This document shows, one piece after another, positions 9,385 to 17,064 of a DNA stretch of 64,000 bases. Position 1 is the first letter of the stretch; the number at the start of each line of letters is the position of its first letter. Both the position numbers and the translations under genes were made by a program. The stretch is from Sneathia vaginalis (GTDB lineage: Bacteria > Fusobacteriota > Fusobacteriia > Fusobacteriales > Leptotrichiaceae). The DNA is taken from NCBI RefSeq assembly GCF_000973085.1, contig NZ_CP011280.1, forward strand, positions 460,642 through 524,641, written 5' to 3'. Below the pieces are notes generated by a model. It was not told the origin of the DNA. It searched no databases and saw nothing but the letters and a program-made list of their open reading frames with translations.

Positions 9385-10719
9385 ATGTTAAAACAAGTAG
9401 TAGACTATATTTTAGGACTAGGTCCAGCAATATTTTTACCAATAATTATGATAATAATTGGTATAATAATCAGAATGAAAATTAAAAGAGCAATTTTAGC
9501 AGGTATAACTTTGGGTATAGCATTTACTGGTATGTCATTGATACTAGGTTTCATGTTTGAAACAATAAGCCCAGTTGCTGCAAAATTCGTTGAAACAACA
9601 GGTATACATTTAAATACAGTAGATGTAGGATGGGCACCAATGTCAGCAATAGCTTGGGCATGGCCATATGCATTATTAATGTTCCCTATTCAAATAGTTA
9701 TTAACCTAATACTATTAGGATTTAACTTTACAAATGTATTAAATGTAGATATGTGGAATGTTTGGGGTAAAATTTTTACAGCAACAATGGTTATAGCTAT
9801 AACTCATAGCTTAATATTAGGATTTGTAGCTGCAGTTATACAAATAATATTAGAATTAAAAACAGCAGAAGTTACTCAAAAGAGAATATATAAAATAACT
9901 AGTATTCCTGGTGTAACTTGTACACACTATATGACATTACAATGTGCAATGATGGAACCAATTAATAAGGTATTAGACTTAATACCTGCAATAAAAAACA
10001 GTACATTTGATTCAGAAAAATTAAAATCAAAAATAGGTGTATTTGGTGAAAATTCAGTTATGGGATTCATAATAGGTGGTCTATTTGCATTGGTTGCAAG
10101 ATACTCAGTAAGTGAAACATTACAAATAGCAATTAAAGTTTCTGCATCACTAGTTCTATTCCCTATGGTAGCAAAATTATTCATGCAATCATTAGCACCA
10201 ATTGCAGATGCAGCAGGTGCATACATGAAGAATAAATATAAAGATAGAGAAATATATATAGGTCTAGACTGGCCATTCTTAGCAGGGCAAGCAGAATTAT
10301 GGGTTATCTCTATCTTAATAGTACCAGTATCAATAGTACTAGCATTAGTATTTTCAAAATTAAATCTAAATACAATATTACCTCTAGCAGGTATAGTAAA
10401 TGTAATAGTTGTTGTACCAGCAATGATCGTTAGTAAAAAGAATTTAATAAAGATGTTCATATTAAGTGTAATATTTACACCAGCATATCTAATAGTATCA
10501 TCAAGTTTTGCACCTTATGTTACAGAACTTGCAAGACAAGTAGGAACTATTGATATACCAAGTGGACAAATGATTAGTTACTTTGGTGTAGAAGCTCCAA
10601 TATTTAGATGGGTGTTAGCAAATGGCTTAGCACTTAGATGGCAAGGATTATTAGGTGTTGTTATATTTATAGTCCTATACGCAGTATTCTATATCACAAT
10701 GAGAAAGGAAAATGAATGA
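9385..10719 (+). CDS. PTS EIIC component, galactitol family permease
   Basis: A 444-residue permease with roughly nine or more hydrophobic segments; GatC-family landmarks include GPAIFLPIIMIIIGI near the N-terminus and FWGVEAP-like YFGVEAPIFRW near the C-terminus. I set the start at ATG 9385, which follows GAAGAGGAG; the open frame extends to 9361 but that would overlap gatB. It imports an unidentified sugar or polyol, phosphorylating it at C1 by analogy with galactitol. Its stop overlaps the aldolase start by 4 bases, so uptake and cleavage are translationally coupled. Confidence 0.88.
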   Translation: MLKQVVDYILGLGPAIFLPIIMIIIGIIIRMKIKRAILAGITLGIAFTGMSLILGFMFETISPVAAKFVETTGIHLNTVDVGWAPMSAIAWAWPYALLMFPIQIVINLILLGFNFTNVLNVDMWNVWGKIFTATMVIAITHSLILGFVAAVIQIILELKTAEVTQKRIYKITSIPGVTCTHYMTLQCAMMEPINKVLDLIPAIKNSTFDSEKLKSKIGVFGENSVMGFIIGGLFALVARYSVSETLQIAIKVSASLVLFPMVAKLFMQSLAPIADAAGAYMKNKYKDREIYIGLDWPFLAGQAELWVISILIVPVSIVLALVFSKLNLNTILPLAGIVNVIVVVPAMIVSKKNLIKMFILSVIFTPAYLIVSSSFAPYVTELARQVGTIDIPSGQMISYFGVEAPIFRWVLANGLALRWQGLLGVVIFIVLYAVFYITMRKENE

Positions 10720-11372
10720 ACGAAGAATTAAAAAAAGAATTATTAGAAGTTGCAAGACAAGCACAAAGAATAGGCTTATGTAAACACAAATCAGGTAATT
10801 TTAGTGTTAGAATACCTGGAACAAATAAGCTATATGTCACACCATCTGCAATTGATAGAGAAGAATTAACTGAAGATGATTTATGTATAATGGACTTAGA
10901 TGGTAACGTTCTTTATCATAAAGAAGGAGTTAAGCCATCAAGTGAAACTATGATGCATTTGGAAATATATAAAGAAAGAGAAGATGTAAAAGCTATAGTT
11001 CATACACATTCTAAAATGGCAACAGCATTTGCTGTATTAGCAAAACCTATACCAGGTGTAATATTCGAAGCAGCAACATTAGGTTTAAAAGAAGGTTATG
11101 TACCAGTTGCAAAATACGCAAGACCTGGTACAGTTGAATTATCTAAATCTGTAATAGAACCTATAAGAATATCTGATATGGTATTATTAGAAAAACATGG
11201 AGTTGTAGCAGTAGGATGCGATATAAAAGATGCATTTTTAAAAGCACAATATGTAGAAGAAATAGCAGAAATATACTATATGACATTAATGATAAATAAA
11301 GGAGTTGAACCGCCAAGATTTTCAGTTGAAGAATTAAACAAGTGGAAATATCCAGAAAAATTTTCAAAATAA
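10716..11372 (+). CDS. Class II aldolase/epimerase, L-fuculose-phosphate-aldolase type
   Basis: A 218-residue zinc enzyme of the AraD/FucA family. The ligands line up with FucA: E77 (PSSE), H96 and H98 (VHTHS), H161 (LEKHGVVAVG). FucA cleaves L-fuculose-1-phosphate to DHAP and lactaldehyde, while related enzymes act on other ketose-1-phosphates or epimerise ribulose phosphates. Because the upstream PTS would deliver a 1-phosphorylated sugar and there is no dehydrogenase or isomerase gene in the operon, direct aldol cleavage of an imported ketose-1-phosphate is the simplest reading. The exact substrate is not deducible. Confidence 0.85.
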   Translation: MNEELKKELLEVARQAQRIGLCKHKSGNFSVRIPGTNKLYVTPSAIDREELTEDDLCIMDLDGNVLYHKEGVKPSSETMMHLEIYKEREDVKAIVHTHSKMATAFAVLAKPIPGVIFEAATLGLKEGYVPVAKYARPGTVELSKSVIEPIRISDMVLLEKHGVVAVGCDIKDAFLKAQYVEEIAEIYYMTLMINKGVEPPRFSVEELNKWKYPEKFSK

Positions 11373-11384
11373 AGAGGTTGTGTG

Positions 11385-12371
11385 ATGAAAAAAATAATAA
11401 ACAAAAAGGAAGACTACGTTAAAGAATTGGTAAATGGAATAGTAAAAGCTCATAGTGATAAAGTAAAATTATTAAACGATGACTTTAGAATTTTAGTTAA
11501 AAAGGAAAAATCACAAGATAAAGTAGGGCTTGTAACTGGAGGTGGAAGTGGACATTTACCATTGTTTCTAGGTTATGTAGGAGAAGGAATGTTGGATGCC
11601 TGTGCTATAGGTAATGTATTTGCATCACCATCAAGTAAAAAGATGTATGAAGCAATAAAGTACGTTGACTCAGGGAAAGGTGTATTATGCGTATATGGAA
11701 ACTATGGTGGAGACAAGATGAATTTTTCTATGGCAAGAGATGAAAGTAGTTTTGATGATATTGAAGTTGAAGAAGTAATAGTTAGTGATGATATTGCTTC
11801 ATCAAATGATAAAAAATCAAGAAGAGGAGTCGCAGGATTAGTATATGCATATAAGATAGCAGGGACATTAGCAAAAAAAGGATATACTTTAAAAGAAGTA
11901 AAGTCTAAAACAGAAAAAGCGTTAGAAAATATTAGAACTATGGGTATTGCACTAACACCATGCATAGTTCCAGAAGTAGGAAAACCTACATTTACCATCT
12001 TAGAAAATGAAATGGAAATAGGTATGGGTATACATGGTGAAAAAGGAATTAATACTACTAATATGAAAACAGCAAAAGAAATTGTTGATATTATACTAAA
12101 TAAAATAGAAACAGAAATAAAATTAGAAAAAGGAGATAAAATTTCTGTATTAGTTAATGGTTTAGGTGCTACATCATTAGATGAGCTATATATAGTATAT
12201 AATGAAATATATGATAGATATAGCAAAATAGGTGTTAATATATTAAAACCACTTATAGGTGAATATGCAACTTCAATGGAAATGGCAGGATTATCAATAA
12301 CAGTATTTAAGTTGGATAATGAAACTGAAGAATTACTTTTAAGTGAAGATGAATTAACATTTATGAAATGA
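11385..12371 (+). CDS. dhaK: Dihydroxyacetone kinase subunit DhaK
   Basis: A substrate-binding subunit of the two-component dihydroxyacetone kinase. Visible features: GGGSGHLP (52-59), the NYGGDK loop with D110, and the covalent substrate-binding H217 in GMGIHGEKG, matching His218 of E. coli DhaK. I prefer ATG 11385 (7 bases after AGAGG) to the GTG just before it. DhaL follows; no DhaM is visible in the operon, so either DhaM is encoded elsewhere or the phosphoryl donor differs. Related DhaK proteins act on tetruloses and other C3-C4 ketoses, so the substrate could be a product of the aldolase rather than dihydroxyacetone itself. Confidence 0.92.
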   Translation: MKKIINKKEDYVKELVNGIVKAHSDKVKLLNDDFRILVKKEKSQDKVGLVTGGGSGHLPLFLGYVGEGMLDACAIGNVFASPSSKKMYEAIKYVDSGKGVLCVYGNYGGDKMNFSMARDESSFDDIEVEEVIVSDDIASSNDKKSRRGVAGLVYAYKIAGTLAKKGYTLKEVKSKTEKALENIRTMGIALTPCIVPEVGKPTFTILENEMEIGMGIHGEKGINTTNMKTAKEIVDIILNKIETEIKLEKGDKISVLVNGLGATSLDELYIVYNEIYDRYSKIGVNILKPLIGEYATSMEMAGLSITVFKLDNETEELLLSEDELTFMK

Positions 12372-12380
12372 GGCATAATA

Positions 12381-12968
12381 ATGAGCGTTGATATAAAAGA
12401 AATATTTAAAAAAATTTATGGCAATATACATACTAATAAAGAATATTTAATTAAATTAGATCAAGAATTTGGAGATGGAGACTTAGGTTTAACTATGGAT
12501 GAAGGATTTAATGCAGTATGTGATTATGTACAAAAAAATGAAATAGCTGATAAAGGTATATTATTTAAGGATATAAGCAGTTCATTTAACGAAGCAGCAC
12601 CTTCATCATTAGGAACAATAATTTCTATGTTTTTCATGGGAATGGCAAGGGAATTAAAAGGTAAGACTGATCCTACAAAGGAAGAATATATATATTCATT
12701 ACAAAAAGGATTAGAATACTTGAAATCTAAAATAGATACTAAATTAGGTGATAAGACAATTTTAGACTCATTAGAACCAGCTATTGTAGAATTTAATAAA
12801 ACTAAGGATAAAATAAAGGCATATGAAAGTGCAAAAGAAGGAATGGAAGAAACAAAAAATATGATTTCTAATCAAGGTAGAGCAAAGTATCATGGAGAAA
12901 AAACATTAGGTCATATAGATGGTGGAGCTTATGTGTCATACTTGGTATTTAAGAGTATTTCCGAATAA
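12381..12968 (+). CDS. dhaL: Dihydroxyacetone kinase ADP-binding subunit DhaL
   Basis: The nucleotide-binding subunit pairing with DhaK. The two-magnesium aspartates D27, D32 and D34 (LDQEFGDGDLG) correspond to the D-x4-D-x-D motif of DhaL, and the family C-terminal segment appears as YHGEKTLGHIDGGA. The 195-residue length is slightly short of E. coli DhaL (210). In PTS-dependent systems DhaL keeps bound ADP that is rephosphorylated by DhaM; whether that applies here is open because no DhaM gene is present. Last gene of the operon. Confidence 0.92.
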   Translation: MSVDIKEIFKKIYGNIHTNKEYLIKLDQEFGDGDLGLTMDEGFNAVCDYVQKNEIADKGILFKDISSSFNEAAPSSLGTIISMFFMGMARELKGKTDPTKEEYIYSLQKGLEYLKSKIDTKLGDKTILDSLEPAIVEFNKTKDKIKAYESAKEGMEETKNMISNQGRAKYHGEKTLGHIDGGAYVSYLVFKSISE

Positions 12969-13000
12969 AAAAAGCTAGGATTAAAATCCTAGTTTTTTTT
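12969..13000. terminator. Bidirectional terminator between dhaL and the purine permease
   Basis: CTAGGATT (12975-12982) and AATCCTAG (12985-12992) flanked by an A-run on the left and a T-run on the right, so it can end transcription from both converging units. Confidence 0.85.
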
Positions 13001-13031
13001 TCCAAATTATTTATATAAAAGGGCTTATGGA

Positions 13032-14342
13032 CTAAATAAATGCTTCAATAATATATCTTAATACAAATATTATTGCTAATATATAAACAACTAATGATAC
13101 TTGTTTTCCTTTTCCAGTTATTAATTTAATAATAGCATAAGAAACTATACCGAATACTATACCATTTGCAATAGAGTATGATAAAGGCATCATAATTATT
13201 GCTAAGAATGCTGGTAGACCTTCAGTGAAATCAGAGAAGTCTATTTTCAAGATATTACCTATCATGAAAAGTCCAACAACTATTAATGCTGATGCTGTAG
13301 CACATGGAGGTATGATTGCAAATATAGGTTCAAATATTAGAGCTACTATAAACAATATAGCTGTAACTATTGCAGTTAAACCTGTTTTACCACCTTCAGC
13401 AACACCAGCTGCACTTTCAACGAATGTAGTAACAGTTGAAGTACCAAGGCAAGCACCTATTGATGTACCTATTGCATCTGCAAGTAAAGCTTGTCTTGCT
13501 TTAGGTAAGTTACCATTTTCATCTAACATATCAGCTTTTGATGCAACACCAACTAATGTTCCTACTGTATCAAATAAGTCTACGAATAAGAATGCAAATA
13601 TAGCAATAACCATATTAAATGTTAATATATTATGAAATTCAAACTTAAAGAATATTGGTGATATACTTGATGGTAAACCTATTATTGAACTAGGTAATTT
13701 TGTAACACCAAAAGGTATAGCAAGTAAAGTAGTAATTAACATACCTAATAATATTCCACCAGGTATTCTTTTAACTAATAGGAATAAAGTAATAAATATT
13801 CCAAAAATTGTAAGTATTGCAACAGGGCTCATAATATTACCTAATGTTAAAGGTATACCCTTTGCAGGAACAACTAAACCTGATTGAATTAAACCAATGA
13901 AGGCAATAAATATACCAATACCAGCACTTACTGCATTCTTTAATGACATAGGTATAGAGTTAACTATAGTTTCACGAACCTTAGTCATTGTAAGAACTAT
14001 GAAAATTAAACCTTCAATTAAAACTGCTGTTAGTGCAAATTGCCAACTTAGACCCTTACCAAGTACAATAGTATATGCAAAGTATGCATTAAGTCCCATA
14101 CCAGGAGCAAGTGCGAATGGATAATTAGCATATATACCCATAACTACGGTAGCAATAAAAGCTGAAATAGCTGTTGTAGTAAATACAGCACCATGGTTCA
14201 TACCAGCATCAGATAATACTGCAGGGTTGACTATTAAAATGTACGCCATAGTCATAAAAGTTGTGATACCTGCTAAAATTTCAGTTTTAACAGTAGTGTT
14301 ATTTTCTTTAAGTTTAAAGAAATTTTCTAAAAATGTTTTCAT
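13032..14342 (-). CDS. NCS2-family (AzgA/PbuG-like) purine base permease
   Basis: A 436-residue membrane protein with many hydrophobic segments. Landmarks of the guanine/hypoxanthine/adenine permease branch: LAGITTFMTMAYILIVNPAVLSDAGM at the N-terminus, ALAPGMGLNAYFAYTIV, LFVDLFDTVGTLVGVA and GTSTVTTFVESAAGVAEGGKTGL. It imports a purine base by proton symport in known members. ATG 14342 is preceded by TAGGAGG; an in-frame extension to 14384 lacks a ribosome site. It sits behind a ykkC-class riboswitch leader of about 210 bases, so expression should respond to a purine-linked metabolite. Confidence 0.92.
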   Translation of the reverse strand: MKTFLENFFKLKENNTTVKTEILAGITTFMTMAYILIVNPAVLSDAGMNHGAVFTTTAISAFIATVVMGIYANYPFALAPGMGLNAYFAYTIVLGKGLSWQFALTAVLIEGLIFIVLTMTKVRETIVNSIPMSLKNAVSAGIGIFIAFIGLIQSGLVVPAKGIPLTLGNIMSPVAILTIFGIFITLFLLVKRIPGGILLGMLITTLLAIPFGVTKLPSSIIGLPSSISPIFFKFEFHNILTFNMVIAIFAFLFVDLFDTVGTLVGVASKADMLDENGNLPKARQALLADAIGTSIGACLGTSTVTTFVESAAGVAEGGKTGLTAIVTAILFIVALIFEPIFAIIPPCATASALIVVGLFMIGNILKIDFSDFTEGLPAFLAIIMMPLSYSIANGIVFGIVSYAIIKLITGKGKQVSLVVYILAIIFVLRYIIEAFI

Positions 14343-14401
14343 AAAACAAATCCTCCTATAGATCTTTCTTAAAAAAAAACTCAAAAGGAAACTTGTCCAC
14401 T

Positions 14402-14451
14402 AAATATAAAGCCTAGAAGGGTAGGCTTCAAGCGAAACCTACCTCCTAGGC
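14402..14451 (-). terminator. Expression-platform hairpin of the riboswitch
   Basis: On the minus strand GCCTAGGAGG-TAGGTTTC pairs with GAAGCCTA-C-CCTTCTAGGC around loop GCTT, about 18 pairs with one bulge, followed by TTTATATTT. Its 5' arm is the conserved 3' end of the aptamer, so aptamer folding and this hairpin exclude each other. Confidence 0.65.
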
Positions 14452-14525
14452 TTTTATCCTTTAGGTGTAGTGCAAATATATATGCACCTGTGTCGCTCGG
14501 TCACATGAAAGAACCCTAGACACAC
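14441..14525 (-). promoter_or_regulatory. ykkC-class riboswitch aptamer upstream of the purine permease
   Basis: Conserved ykkC blocks can be read in order on the minus strand: GTGTGTCTAGGGTTC (14524-14510), ACCGAGCGACAC (14501-14490), a GGTGCA...TGCACT side hairpin, then AAGGATAAAAGCCTAGGAGG (14461-14442). ykkC RNAs include the guanidine-I class and the subtype-2 classes for ppGpp, PRPP and (d)ADP. The purine permease downstream makes a purine-related subtype (PRPP or ppGpp) more likely than guanidine, but ligand-specific bases need alignment. Ligand binding is expected to block the overlapping terminator, giving an ON switch. Confidence 0.8.
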
Positions 14526-14560
14526 TTTCTCTTTTGAGTTTATTATTCATTAACAAGTAA

Positions 14561-14589
14561 ATGATAGCAGAGAAAAAAGTATTTGTCAA
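14561..14589 (-). promoter_or_regulatory. Promoter of the riboswitch/permease transcript
   Basis: On the minus strand a perfect TTGACA (14589-14584), a 17-base spacer and TATCAT (14566-14561), starting transcription just before the enclosing stem of the leader. Confidence 0.75.
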
Positions 14590-14600
14590 GGATAAATAAG

Positions 14601-14668
14601 TAGGTATTAAGAATTTGCAAAAAATAGCATATATAGGTATATATATGTAATAAAAATTTTAATACCTA
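14601..14668. repeat. Perfect 10-bp inverted repeat in the divergent promoter region
   Basis: TAGGTATTAA (14601-14610) and its exact complement TTAATACCTA (14659-14668) are 48 bases apart, with a third TAGGTAT-like copy at about 14635. It lies between the permease promoter and the antiporter gene and may be an operator. Confidence 0.4.
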
Positions 14669-14754
14669 TTAAAAAGTTTCAGATTGTGAAAAACAACTAG
14701 CTTTTATTTACGATAAGATATATAATATTAAAAAAAGAAAAAGACGAGGTAAAC

Positions 14755-16068
14755 ATGAAATACAAGATAAAATCAAATGGAAAAGCACTAATACCTTTTA
14801 TTATTTTCATAGGAATGTATCTTTTTACAGGATTTTACTTAACTTATTCTGGAGAGAAGTTAGCGTTTTACAAAGTAAATTCCCCTATATTCGTAATACT
14901 AGGTATAATATCAGCATTTATACTCTTTAAAGGAGATATATCAAGTAAATTTAATAATTTAATAAAGGGTTGCGGAGATGAAAATATTTTAATAATGTGT
15001 CTTATCTATCTATTAGCAGGAGCATTTGCAAGTGTTACAAAAGCAACAGGTAGTGTAGAATCAACCGTTAACTTAGGTATGAGTATTATTCCAGTTAAAT
15101 ATTTAGTTGCAGGAATATTTTTAATGGCATCATTTATATCTATTTCAACAGGTACATCTGTTGGAACAATAGTAACTGTTGGACCATTAGCTATAGGTTT
15201 ATCTGAAAAATCAGGAATATATTTACCATTAGTATTAGGAGCTCTAGTAGGTGGAGCAATGTTTGGCGATAATTTATCAATAATATCAGATACAACCATT
15301 GCAGCAACAAGAACACAAAATGTTAATATGAGTGATAAATTTAAAATGAATTTAAAAATTGCATTACCAGCAGCTATAATAACATTTTTGATATATATGT
15401 TTAGTTTAAATAATATAAATACTGTAAATATTGGTTCTGTAAATTATAGTCTTATTAAAGTAGTACCATATATATTAGTATTGGTACTAGCGGTATCAGG
15501 AGTAAATGTTTTTGTAACATTGACTATAGGAACAGTATTTTGCGGGATTATAGGGATTAGCACTAATGTATTTGGTGTAGTTGGATACTGTTCTAAAATA
15601 TATGAAGGCTTTAATAATATGTTTGAAATCTTCTTATTATCTTTTCTAACAGGAGGTTTAGCATATATGGTTAGAAAAGAAGGAGGTATAGACTATATCA
15701 TAGAAAAAGCAAAGAAGTGCTTAAAAGGTAGTAAAACAGCAGAATTAGGTATATCAGCTTTAATTTCAATTCTAGATATTGCAGTGGCTAATAATACAGT
15801 TGCTATAATAATAGCAGGGCCTGTAGCAAAAGAAATATCAAATGAATATAATGTGGATCCAAGAAGAGTAGCATCGTTATTAGATGTATTCTCATGTGTA
15901 TTCCAAGGTTTAATTCCATATGGAGCACAAATATTAATAGCAACAAGTTTAACAAAGGGTATGCTTAGTCCCTTTGCACTAATACCATATTTCTGGTATC
16001 AGTTTATACTAGCAGTTTTTGCTATTTTATCAATCTACATACCATATTCTAATTTAAAAAATAACTGA
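14755..16068 (+). CDS. NhaC-family Na+/H+ antiporter
   Basis: A 437-residue inner-membrane protein with about eleven hydrophobic segments. NhaC-type landmarks: SISTGTSVGTIVTVGPLAIGLS, LGALVGGAMFGDNLSIISDTTIAATRTQN and the C-terminal repeat half IAVANNTVAIIIAGPVAKEIS. It exports sodium, or exchanges related cations or a dicarboxylate, for protons; members have varied substrates, so the ion is uncertain. ATG 14755 follows GACGAGGTAAAC. It is monocistronic, with a clear terminator after it. A TATAAT lies at 14721-14726, but I see no convincing -35. Confidence 0.87.
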   Translation: MKYKIKSNGKALIPFIIFIGMYLFTGFYLTYSGEKLAFYKVNSPIFVILGIISAFILFKGDISSKFNNLIKGCGDENILIMCLIYLLAGAFASVTKATGSVESTVNLGMSIIPVKYLVAGIFLMASFISISTGTSVGTIVTVGPLAIGLSEKSGIYLPLVLGALVGGAMFGDNLSIISDTTIAATRTQNVNMSDKFKMNLKIALPAAIITFLIYMFSLNNINTVNIGSVNYSLIKVVPYILVLVLAVSGVNVFVTLTIGTVFCGIIGISTNVFGVVGYCSKIYEGFNNMFEIFLLSFLTGGLAYMVRKEGGIDYIIEKAKKCLKGSKTAELGISALISILDIAVANNTVAIIIAGPVAKEISNEYNVDPRRVASLLDVFSCVFQGLIPYGAQILIATSLTKGMLSPFALIPYFWYQFILAVFAILSIYIPYSNLKNN

Positions 16069-16099
16069 AAAAATTAAATTAATTATTAAGCTATATAAG

Positions 16100-16127
16100 T
16101 AGAAGGTTATAAACCTTCTATTTTTTT
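16100..16127 (+). terminator. Terminator after the NhaC gene
   Basis: TAGAAGGTT (16100-16108) and AACCTTCTA (16112-16120) with a 3-base loop and seven T. Confidence 0.88.
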
Positions 16128-16145
16128 ATACCCTAATAAAGTTTA

Positions 16146-16174
16146 TTGAAAAAAAAGTCTTATCGTGTTAGTAT
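16146..16174 (+). promoter_or_regulatory. Promoter of the metal-binding protein gene
   Basis: TTGAAA (16146-16151), a 17-base spacer and TAGTAT (16169-16174), about 20 bases before the start codon. Confidence 0.5.
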
Positions 16175-16194
16175 CTTAAAAGAGGTGTTAAAAG

Positions 16195-17064
16195 ATGAAA
16201 AAAATATTAGTTTATTTATGCATGTTAATAAGTTTTACAGGGTTTTCAAAATTAAGAGTTGGTATAACAATGTTACCATATTATTGTTTTGTATCAAATA
16301 TAGTTGGAGATAAAATGGATGTAGTTCCATTAGTGCCAGCAAATGTTAATGCACATACTTATGATGCAACAGCACAAGATATTAAGAGATTAAATACAGT
16401 AAATGTTGTAGTTGCAAATGGAGTAGGGCATGATATGTTTTTAAACAAAATGTTAAGAGCAACTAAAAAAAATATACCAGTAATTAATGCAAATAAAAGA
16501 ACAACACTTATGCACATAGCAGGGCAAAGAAGAAGTGGTATAGTAAATCCACATACATTTATTTCAGTTACACAAAGTATACAACAAGTAAATTATATCG
16601 CATCTGAATTAGCAAGAATAGATTCAAAAAATGCAGGATATTATAGACAAAATGCTTCAAGATATATAGCAAAATTAAGAAGTATAAAAACAGAAGCATT
16701 AAGAAAAGTTAAAGGTAAATCAAGAAATATTAGAATTGCTACAACACATGGAGGATATGACTATTTATTAAACGAATTTGGTCTAAGTGTTACTACTGTT
16801 GTAGAACCTTCATATGTTCAAAGTCCAAGTTTGACAGATGCTAAGATAGCAATTAATAAGATGAAGTCAAATAAGGTTAAAATACTATTTGACGAACAAG
16901 TTTCAAACCATAAATTAGCAAATACTATACAAAGAGAAACTGGTGTACATATAGCTGTATTAAATCATATGACAAATGGAGCATACAAAAAGGATGCATT
17001 TGAAAAAGCACTTAGAGAAAATATGAATGCAGTATGTAACGCAATACAAAAGGTAGCAAAATGA
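16195..17064 (+). CDS. Zinc/manganese ABC-transporter substrate-binding protein (ZnuA/TroA cluster A-I)
   Basis: A 289-residue exported metal-binding protein. The signal peptide (MKKILVYLCMLISFTGFS) lacks a clear lipobox, so a soluble periplasmic form is likely. Candidate ligands in family order: H54 (NAHTYD), H120 (NPHTF), H185 (TTHGGYDYLL) and D233/E234 (LFDEQ). The histidine-rich loop of many zinc-specific members is absent. No permease or ATPase gene for this transporter is next to it, which is unusual; partners must be elsewhere or the protein works as a metal buffer. The downstream ybaK overlaps by 4 bases and is functionally unrelated. Confidence 0.85.
   Translation: MKKILVYLCMLISFTGFSKLRVGITMLPYYCFVSNIVGDKMDVVPLVPANVNAHTYDATAQDIKRLNTVNVVVANGVGHDMFLNKMLRATKKNIPVINANKRTTLMHIAGQRRSGIVNPHTFISVTQSIQQVNYIASELARIDSKNAGYYRQNASRYIAKLRSIKTEALRKVKGKSRNIRIATTHGGYDYLLNEFGLSVTTVVEPSYVQSPSLTDAKIAINKMKSNKVKILFDEQVSNHKLANTIQRETGVHIAVLNHMTNGAYKKDAFEKALRENMNAVCNAIQKVAK

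Larger units (their letters stand above)
14371..14542 (-). other. Long-range closing stem with U9 tract enclosing the riboswitch leader
   Basis: On the transcribed strand AAACTCAAAAG (14541-14531) is complementary to CTTTTGAGTTT (14387-14377), 11 pairs. The 3' arm runs directly into nine U (14379-14371). The two arms bracket the whole aptamer plus the inner hairpin. It could be an add-on aptamer helix or a long-range terminator; the sequence alone does not decide. Confidence 0.55.

Noticed and set aside
9927-10460. Long antisense open frame inside the EIIC gene
   Set aside because: It is the shadow of a well-conserved membrane permease; no ribosome site or recognisable domain.
11702-12376. 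Long antisense open frame across dhaK
   Set aside because: dhaK has intact catalytic residues in the sense frame; the antisense product is low-complexity Ser/Ile/Pro with no family resemblance.
14385-14545. Guanine/adenine (purine) riboswitch before the NCS2 permease
   Set aside because: The purine aptamer consensus (TATA..., CTACC, GACTA blocks) is not there; the conserved blocks are those of ykkC.
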